The notes beneath the pieces were generated by a model, which did not search any database, was not told the origin of the DNA, and saw only the letters and a list, made by a program, of their open reading frames with translations. Positions 6,549-9,977 of a stretch of 9,977 bases of DNA are shown here, piece after piece (within the stretch, counting starts at the first letter, position 1; each line of letters begins with the position of its first letter). The translations under genes and the position numbers were made by a program. The stretch lies in assembly GCA_947307285.1 (NCBI GenBank), contig CAMZIS010000027.1:1-9977 (forward strand). Direction: 5' to 3'. This stretch comes from an uncultured Peptococcaceae bacterium. Its GTDB lineage: Bacteria > Bacillota > Dehalobacteriia > UBA4068.

Positions 6549-6573
6549 ACTTCGCGTATGCAGTTTTCTTCAT
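6547..6573 (-). CDS. Unit B 8-residue ORF (MKKTAYAK)
   Basis: ATG at 6573 with GGAGG (6585-6581) at a 7-nt spacing, encoding M-K-K-T-A-Y-A-K and a TAA at the terminator base. The unit C counterpart encodes M-T-T-T-A-Y-A-K; between them two codons differ silently (ACT/ACC, GCG/GCA) and two change residue. An optimal ribosome site on both copies supports translation. It could be a leader-type peptide that makes a ribosome sit on the hairpin, or a signal peptide; either is inference. Confidence 0.6.
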   Translation of the reverse strand: MKKTAYAK

Positions 6574-6597
6574 ATCTGGCCCTCCGGATCTATGCTC

Positions 6598-6687
6598 TCA
6601 TCCCATGCCGCAAAACTCGCTGACAAAGAATATGATCAACAGGACTATGCACAGCAGGCTCCGCCATCCTTGTTTTTTGTCCGTCAT
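6598..6687 (-). CDS. Unit B membrane peptide, 29 aa
   Basis: No family recognised. The start is ATG at 6687, 16 nt after the stop of the 28-aa ORF, with AGGTGG-like purines 6-11 nt upstream. It begins MTDKKQGWRS, then has a strongly hydrophobic stretch of about 13 residues, LLCIVLLIIFFVS (11-23), and ends EFCGMG. The profile is a charged N-terminus followed by one membrane helix. It resembles the second hydrophobic half of the 56-aa peptide of unit C in position and character, though not clearly in sequence. It is the middle gene of a three-ORF mini-operon of 28, 29 and 8 codons. Confidence 0.6.
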   Translation of the reverse strand: MTDKKQGWRSLLCIVLLIIFFVSEFCGMG

Positions 6688-6703
6688 TCTTTCCACCTTC
6701 CTT

Positions 6704-6790
6704 TCAGCTCAGGCCCGGCTTCCCGCCCCGGGACGAAGGCCTGCGGGTGTACCAGCTGATGATTGCCATGACGATGCAGGTGATGATCAT
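6704..6790 (-). CDS. Unit B small hydrophobic peptide, 28 aa
   Basis: Paralogue of the unit A peptide. It begins MIITCIVMAIISWYTRR and continues with a Ser/Gly/Lys/Pro-rich tail (PSSRGGKPGLS). The pattern MIITCIV-x5-WY-x-RR is shared with unit A: a short hydrophobic helix, an aromatic pair, then a basic end. The start at 6790 has AAGGGGG about 8 nt upstream, weaker than in A and C. The predicted 5' leader is about 36 nt, close to that of A. Downstream lie a 29-aa membrane peptide and an 8-residue ORF. Type I toxin, PSM-like exported peptide or small membrane regulator are all possible; nothing in the sequence decides between them. Confidence 0.66.
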   Translation of the reverse strand: MIITCIVMAIISWYTRRPSSRGGKPGLS

Positions 6791-6832
6791 TTTGTACGCC
6801 CCCTTTCGCGTCCTCTCTCTCTTTCTGTCTAT

Positions 6833-6937
6833 ATTATAGCCGGTGCAGGGCCTTTGTTATATAGATAAACAAAGGTATTTGTTTGTATAATTGTCAGAAA
6901 ATAACGACTTTAGCGCCTTCGGCCTAATTTAATTAGG
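6833..6937 (-). promoter_or_regulatory. Unit B promoter and upstream conserved elements
   Basis: The minus-strand -10 is TATAAT (6838-6833, within TATAATATA). The shared box ATATAGATAAACAAAG (plus reading) is at 6859-6874, 20 bp from the -10. Next is the dyad GTCAGAAAATAACGAC (6893-6908), whose near copy is in unit C. The palindrome CCTAATTTAATTAGG follows at 6923-6937. The distance between palindrome and box is 52-54 bp in all three units. This looks like a regulated promoter with several protein sites. Confidence 0.75.
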
Positions 6938-7309
6938 TGCGGCAGCTTTGCGGTCCCGCCCGGGCCGCGGCGGACAGTGGGGAACGGCAGGGCGTTACAG
7001 TGGAAAAAAGAGGAAAAACAGGGCCCGCGGCCGGGGAGAGGCCGGCCGGGGGGAGAGCTTTTCGCCTTAAAAAATAAGGCGTATGACGGTCATAGCTTGC
7101 GAAAGCCAAAGCCGGAGCAGAAAAGCAAAACGGCGGCCTGCTCTGCGCTGGGTCTGCCCTGCGTGGGGACTGCTCTGTGCCGGGCCTGCTCTGCGTGGGG
7201 ACTGCTCTGCGTGGGGCTTCTTTGCGTGGGGACTGCGGCGTTTCGGGTTTCGGCAGCTCGCATTTGGCGCGGTCTGCCGGCGGCCTGCGGGGAAAATGCG
7301 GATTTTTGC
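6938..7309. other. Upstream flank of unit B, no gene seen
   Basis: It holds TTACAGTGGAAAAAAGAGG (6995-7013) and the inverted repeat CGCCTTA-aaaaa-TAAGGCG (7063-7081), both with counterparts upstream of unit A, then a 16-bp tandem repeat (7138-7232). Open frames run through on both strands, but they consist mostly of translated repeat and have no good ribosome site, so none is called. Confidence 0.6.
7138..7232. repeat. 16-bp tandem repeat, six units
   Basis: Units of the type CTGCTCTGCGTGGGGA at 7138, 7154, 7170, 7186 and 7202 (16 bp each) and a 15-bp unit at 7218-7232, with a degenerate continuation after 7233. There are no spacers, so it is not CRISPR. It is strongly strand-biased in G and lies between the diverging unit B and ABC promoters. 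Confidence 0.9.
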
Positions 7310-7352
7310 AACTAAACGTAACATAAAAAGCTAAAAAGTGTTATATTTAGTT
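7310..7352 (+). promoter_or_regulatory. Promoter of the ABC operon overlaid by a 14-bp inverted repeat
   Basis: AACTAAACGTAACA (7310-7323) and TGTTATATTTAGTT (7339-7352) are inverted repeats matching at 12 of 14 positions, with a 15-bp centre. The right arm contains an extended -10, TG-T-TATATT (7339-7347); the left arm ends in GTAACA (7318-7323), a possible -35 at 18 bp. An operator covering both hexamers is typical of a repressor site. The XRE-AbrB protein encoded at the end of the operon is the obvious candidate, by inference. Confidence 0.65.
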
Positions 7353-7421
7353 GGTAGAAAGACGCGCAACCGCAGATTACAATAATCATAGAAATCAAAC
7401 TAATCTGATTCGGAGGAATCT

Positions 7422-8144
7422 ATGGCTATCGTTGAAGTAAGCGGGCTGCGCAAGGAATATCCCTCCTTCACCCTGCGGGACGTGTCCTTTGCCCTGGAGC
7501 GGGGCCGGATAACCGGTTTCATCGGCCGCAACGGCGCCGGCAAGACCACCACCATCAAATCCATGCTCAACCTGGTCCACCCGGACGGGGGCGAGATCAG
7601 CTTTTTCGGAGCGCCCCTCGCCGGCCGGGAAGGGGAGGTCAAGCAGCGCGTGGGCTATTCCACGGGCACGGTGAGCTGGTACCCGCGGAAAAAGATCAAA
7701 GACATCGTAAGCATCGTGCGGCAGTTTTACGACAGTTGGGACGAGGAGGCCTACCGCCGCTATCTGGACCTGTTCGACCTGGACGAGAGCAAAACGCCGC
7801 GGGAGCTTTCCGCCGGCATGAAGGTGAAGTTCAACCTGCTGCTGGCCCTGTCCCACGGGGCGGAGATCCTCATCCTGGACGAGCCCACCAGCGGACTGGA
7901 CCCCTTTTCCCGGGACGAGCTGCTGGCCGTGTTCACTGAGCTGAAGCGGGAGGGCGTGGCCGTGTTCTTTTCCACCCACGTCACCTCTGATCTGGAAAAA
8001 TGCGCGGACGACATCGTCTATATCTCCCACGGTCAGATCAGGGCGGCCCTGCCGAAAGCAGACTTTACCGCCCGCTATGCGCAGGCGGGCGAAAGTCTGG
8101 AAGATACCATCCTGCGCCTGGAAAGGGGTGTGCAAAATGCGTGA
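7422..8144 (+). CDS. ABC transporter ATP-binding protein (YtrB/BcrA-like)
   Basis: This is the nucleotide-binding subunit of a small two-gene ABC transporter. The 240 residues contain Walker A GRNGAGKT (35-42), the signature LSAGM (129-133, a variant of LSGGQ common in YtrB-like ATPases), Walker B ILILDEP (149-155), D-loop SGLD (157-160) and H-loop His186. The usual Q-loop glutamine is not obvious in GYSTGTVSWYP (78-88), also typical of this branch. The start at 7422 has GGAGG at 7412-7416. It overlaps the permease gene by 8 bp, so the two are translationally coupled. Relatives act in antibiotic or peptide export and stress response; the substrate here is unknown. Confidence 0.93.
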   Translation: MAIVEVSGLRKEYPSFTLRDVSFALERGRITGFIGRNGAGKTTTIKSMLNLVHPDGGEISFFGAPLAGREGEVKQRVGYSTGTVSWYPRKKIKDIVSIVRQFYDSWDEEAYRRYLDLFDLDESKTPRELSAGMKVKFNLLLALSHGAEILILDEPTSGLDPFSRDELLAVFTELKREGVAVFFSTHVTSDLEKCADDIVYISHGQIRAALPKADFTARYAQAGESLEDTILRLERGVQNA

Positions 8145-8790
8145 CATCCTCAGGAAAGAGCTGAAGCTCAGCGCTTCGCCGCTGGCCTATTTCTTCATCC
8201 TGTTCGGCCTCATGTTCTTCCTGCCGGGCTACCCGGTGCTCTGCGGCGCCTTTTTCGTAACGTTGGGCCTGTACCAGAGCTTCCAGTACGCCCGGGAGGC
8301 CAACGATATCGAGTTCTCCGCCCTGCTGCCCGTGGCCAAACAGGACGTGGTGAAGGGCAAGTTCATGTTCGTCTGCCTCATCGAAGGCTGCAGCCTGCTG
8401 CTGATGCTGGTCGCCGTCCTCCTCCGCATGACGCTGCTGGCCGACGCGCCGGTCTACCGGACCAACGCTCTGATGAACGCCAACCTGTTCGCCCTGGCCG
8501 GGGCCCTGCTGATTTTCGGCCTGTTCAACCTGATCTTCCTGGGCGGCTTCTTCAAGACGGCTTACAATATGGGCCGGCCCTTCATCGTCTTCATCATCGT
8601 CGTCTTCCTGCTCATCTTCGCCCTGGAGGCCCTGCACCATATCCCGGGCCTGGAGGCGGTCAACGCCTTCGGCTTCGACCGTTTCGGCCTGCAGCTGGCC
8701 CTGCTGCTCATCGGCCTCGCGGCCTTCCTCGTCCTGACCCTGCTGTCCTATAGGGCCGCCTGCCGCCGCTTTGAAAAGATCGACCTGTAA
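8137..8790 (+). CDS. ABC-2 type transporter permease
   Basis: This is the membrane partner of the preceding ATPase. The 217 residues have about six hydrophobic segments (near 15-30, 32-47, 76-97, 116-138, 149-165 and 186-205). A cytoplasmic motif NDIEFSALLPVAKQDVVKGK (56-75) is typical of the ABC-2 permeases paired with YtrB-like ATPases, in which 'LPV...K..VV..K' couples to the ATPase. I chose ATG 8137 (MRDILRKEL) over the in-frame 8077 start because it gives a normal family N-terminus, has an AAGGGG site 8-10 nt upstream and overlaps the ATPase stop by only 8 bp. With one permease, the complex is probably a homodimer. Confidence 0.88.
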   Translation: MRDILRKELKLSASPLAYFFILFGLMFFLPGYPVLCGAFFVTLGLYQSFQYAREANDIEFSALLPVAKQDVVKGKFMFVCLIEGCSLLLMLVAVLLRMTLLADAPVYRTNALMNANLFALAGALLIFGLFNLIFLGGFFKTAYNMGRPFIVFIIVVFLLIFALEALHHIPGLEAVNAFGFDRFGLQLALLLIGLAAFLVLTLLSYRAACRRFEKIDL

Positions 8791-8823
8791 GCGCCGGACG
8801 AAACCGTATCGGAGGTCAAAACC

Positions 8824-9261
8824 ATGCTGAAAGACAATTTGATCATGCTCCGCAATATCCACGGCTTTTCCCAGGAGCAGATAGCGGAAAAGATCGACAT
8901 TTCCCGCCAGGCCTATGCCAAGTGGGAAAGCGGCGCCACCGTGCCGGACATCGAAAAATGCAGTCTGCTGGCCCGCGTCTACGGCGTGAGCCTGGACAGC
9001 CTGATCAAGGAGGAGCGGGTGGAGGGCATCGGCGCCGTCCCGCCGCCGCCGGCGGGCAAGAGCATCTGGGGCACGGTCACCGTCAACGACCGGGGGCAGA
9101 TCGTCATCCCCAAGGCCGCCCGGGACAAATTCGGCATCGCCGCCGGGGACCGGCTCATCGTGGCCGCGGACGACAAGGGCATCGCCCTCATCCCGGCGGA
9201 GACCTTTGAGGCGGACATCCGCAAAGCCATGGCCATGGCCCGGGTGGAGGCGGACAAATAA
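8824..9261 (+). CDS. XRE-family HTH / AbrB-type (SpoVT-AbrB) fusion transcriptional regulator
   Basis: The 145 residues join two DNA-binding folds. Residues 1-61 form an XRE/Cro-type helix-turn-helix (FSQEQIAEKIDISRQAYAKWESG, 15-37, with the recognition helix at SRQAYAKWE). After a proline hinge (73-78) comes an AbrB/MazE-type swapped-hairpin domain, GTVTVNDRGQIVIPKAARDK (83-102) and GIAAGDRLIV (104-113). The start at 8824 has GGAGG (8811-8815) at an 8-nt spacing, 33 nt after the permease stop, so it is the third gene of the operon. It most likely regulates this operon, perhaps at the inverted repeat at 7310-7352; control of the neighbouring peptide promoters is possible but unproven. Confidence 0.9.
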   Translation: MLKDNLIMLRNIHGFSQEQIAEKIDISRQAYAKWESGATVPDIEKCSLLARVYGVSLDSLIKEERVEGIGAVPPPPAGKSIWGTVTVNDRGQIVIPKAARDKFGIAAGDRLIVAADDKGIALIPAETFEADIRKAMAMARVEADK

Positions 9262-9276
9262 GATCCGCCCTCAACG

Positions 9277-9340
9277 TTGCCGCTACGCGGCAAGTTGGCG
9301 AGATTTTCGCCTGCGGCGAAAACTCGCGGCCTGGTGGGCC
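9277..9340 (+). terminator. Hairpin cluster downstream of the regulator gene
   Basis: Three hairpins in a row: TTGCCGC-TAC-GCGGCAA (9277-9293); GCGAG-a-TTTTCGCC / GGCGAAAACTCGC with loop TGC (9298-9327); and GGCC-TGGTG-GGCC (9328-9340). CCCTC (9268-9272) and GAGGG (9347-9351) could close them into a branched fold. No T-run follows on the plus strand, so it is an atypical terminator or a structured 3' end. It lies between convergent transcripts (regulator and unit C). Confidence 0.5.
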
Positions 9341-9360
9341 AAACTGGAGGGTTGCTTATA

Positions 9361-9398
9361 TAAAAAAACAAGACCGTCCTCGAACCGGGGACGGTCTT
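9361..9398 (-). terminator. Rho-independent terminator of peptide unit C
   Basis: On the minus strand the 10-bp stem AAGACCGTCC / GGACGGTCTT (9398-9370) is followed by GTTTTTTTA (9369-9361), a classic terminator. Sequence and position match the hairpin of unit B, including the two-base overlap with the stop codon of the 8-residue ORF. Confidence 0.93.
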
Positions 9399-9423
9399 AC
9401 TTTGCGTATGCGGTTGTCGTCAT
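9397..9423 (-). CDS. Unit C 8-residue ORF (MTTTAYAK)
   Basis: ATG at 9423 with AAAAGGAGG ending 6 nt upstream, encoding M-T-T-T-A-Y-A-K, TAA. It lies 23 nt after the 56-aa ORF and ends on the terminator stem. Its unit B twin has the same length, the same last five residues, the same stop codon and the same geometry. Conservation could be at RNA or peptide level; silent changes at two codons hint at peptide level. Confidence 0.62.
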   Translation of the reverse strand: MTTTAYAK

Positions 9424-9446
9424 GCCGTTCCTCCTTTTACGGTCTT

Positions 9447-9617
9447 TTACAGCGCCATGACGGTGGCCACCAGCCAGCTGGCTGACATGAACACCAGGCT
9501 GCACAGGTAACCCAGGTAAGCCAGATTGCCTCTGCTGATGTTGCGCAAGGGGCCGGCGGCGGGGCGCTTGCCGGAGAACAGGCTGGCCAGTCCGATGACG
9601 ATAAGGGATGTGATCAT
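9447..9617 (-). CDS. Unit C small membrane peptide, 56 aa
   Basis: No family recognised. It starts ATG at 9617 with a strong GGAGG (9630-9626) 8 nt upstream. It begins MITSLIVIGLASLFSGKRP, similar in pattern to the unit A and B peptides (MII-x-x-IV..., short hydrophobic helix, then basic residues). It continues through a loop (PAAGPLRNISRGN) into a second hydrophobic segment, LAYLGYLCSLVFMSASWLV (32-50), ending ATVMAL. The expected form is a two-helix hairpin membrane protein. Compared with unit B it looks like a single-chain version of the 28-aa plus 29-aa pair. It has the same promoter type, the same 8-residue ORF and a terminator downstream. Confidence 0.7.
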   Translation of the reverse strand: MITSLIVIGLASLFSGKRPAAGPLRNISRGNLAYLGYLCSLVFMSASWLVATVMAL

Positions 9618-9669
9618 TGTCGTGTCCTCCTTTCAGCTTACTGCGTGCCTTCGCTTTCTTTCTGACTAT

Positions 9670-9778
9670 ATTATATCTGAAGGCCGGGCGGCTATACCAT
9701 AGTCAAACAAAGTTGTTACGCGGTTCAAATTGTCTGAAAATAATGACTCTGTGGCTTTTAAGCTTAAAAACAAAGCTT
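9670..9778 (-). promoter_or_regulatory. Unit C promoter and upstream conserved elements
   Basis: The minus-strand -10 is TATAAT (9675-9670, in TATAATATA). The shared box reads ATAGTCAAACAAAG (plus strand, 9699-9712). The dyad GTCTGAAAATAATGAC (9732-9747) differs from the unit B dyad at two positions. In place of the A/B palindrome there are two AAGCTT copies (9760-9765 and 9773-9778) in the same position. The predicted leader is about 46 nt. Confidence 0.72.
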
Positions 9779-9917
9779 ATCGGATTTCGGCCCTGCCGCG
9801 GCCGCCGCGGGCAGCAGGTCCTTTTGCCGGTCCGGCACAGACGGGCGGGAAAGGGAGAGGAATAAAAACCTTTCCTTGCCGCGGGAAATATGATAGGATA
9901 AAAGGACGGAGGGAGGG
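9779..9917. other. Intergenic flank between unit C and the last gene
   Basis: GC-rich dyads (about 9793-9815) are followed by an A-rich stretch and a purine-rich ribosome site, GGAGGGAGGG (9908-9917). The TATGAT (9889-9894) could be a -10 for the downstream gene, but I see no matching -35. The GCCTTA-TAAGGC repeat found upstream of A and B is absent. Confidence 0.4.
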
Positions 9918-9977
9918 ATGCACATGCAGGATTGGCCCGCCTGGGAAGACCGCTTTCTGGCGCCCTGGGCCGCTCAC
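9918..9977 (+). CDS. dgt: N-terminus of a probable dGTPase-like dNTP triphosphohydrolase (partial)
   Basis: Twenty codons run off the right edge. After ATG-CAC-ATG the protein reads QDWPAWEDRFLAPWAAH, which resembles the start of clostridial dGTPases (a W/RE...LSPYA..S pattern just before the HD domain). Those enzymes hydrolyse dGTP or other dNTPs to the nucleoside and triphosphate. Either ATG 9918 or ATG 9924 could be the start, since the ribosome site GGAGGGAGGG at 9908-9917 fits both. The catalytic HD motifs lie outside the window, so the call rests on a short, weakly conserved stretch. Confidence 0.42.
   Translation, partial: MHMQDWPAWEDRFLAPWAAH

Noticed and set aside
7138..7232. CRISPR array
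   Set aside because: The units abut with no unique spacers and no cas gene is present.
6977..7334. Open frames through the 16-bp repeat as coding sequence
   Set aside because: They consist of translated repeat and lack Shine-Dalgarno sites; frames are open on both strands by composition.
8065..8862. A 265-codon minus-strand frame rich in Gln/Glu opposite the permease
   Set aside because: Its composition is the mirror of hydrophobic codons in the permease gene, so it is a shadow.

Overview
The window spans a chromosomal replication origin of a GC-rich member of the Bacillota, most likely class Clostridia. The evidence is the gene order dnaA / rpmH-rnpA-yidD-yidC-jag, purine-rich Shine-Dalgarno sites, a lipoprotein-type YidC and a Bacillus-like origin-unwinding element downstream of dnaA. 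The genus cannot be fixed from sequence alone; a gut Oscillospiraceae/Ruminococcaceae-like organism is a guess.

Region 1 (1-2160), the origin. dnaA runs leftward (1630-293). Below its stop, bases 43-96 hold abutting DnaA boxes, a GC cluster and a run of DnaA-trios. This is the same order as the basal unwinding system of the Bacillus subtilis dnaA-dnaN interval, so dnaN probably lies just left of the window. Upstream of dnaA is a second cluster of DnaA boxes; one sits inside the spacer of the dnaA promoter and suggests autoregulation. A consensus TTGACA-17-TATAAT promoter faces right into a long rpmH leader that carries another DnaA box.

Region 2 (2160-5914), the rightward ribosome and membrane-insertion operon: rpmH (L34), rnpA (RNase P protein), yidD, yidC and jag/khpB, closed by a strong hairpin terminator. 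YidC has a long tail ending in Asp/His runs. Between yidD and yidC lies a 21-bp tandem repeat that reads as a charged helix in the frame +1 to yidD.

Region 3 (5915-7400 and 9262-9900). The usual mnmE-mnmG genes do not follow jag. Instead there are three related leftward units, called A, B and C here. Each has a TATAATATA -10, a conserved box about 20 bp upstream of it, further upstream inverted repeats at nearly constant spacing, and one or more tiny ORFs with Shine-Dalgarno sites. The first ORF is a hydrophobic peptide starting MII- or MIT- (22, 28 and 56 aa). B also encodes a 29-aa membrane peptide. B and C both end with an 8-residue ORF (M-x-x-T-A-Y-A-K) whose stop codon overlaps the base of the terminator hairpin. 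I do not recognise this family, and it is the best candidate here for something undescribed.

Region 4 (7310-9261), placed between B and C: a rightward operon of an ABC ATPase, an ABC-2 permease and an XRE-AbrB fusion regulator, behind a promoter overlaid by a long inverted repeat. Its position between the peptide units suggests, but does not prove, a link such as export, immunity or control. The window ends in the first codons of a probable dGTPase-like gene.
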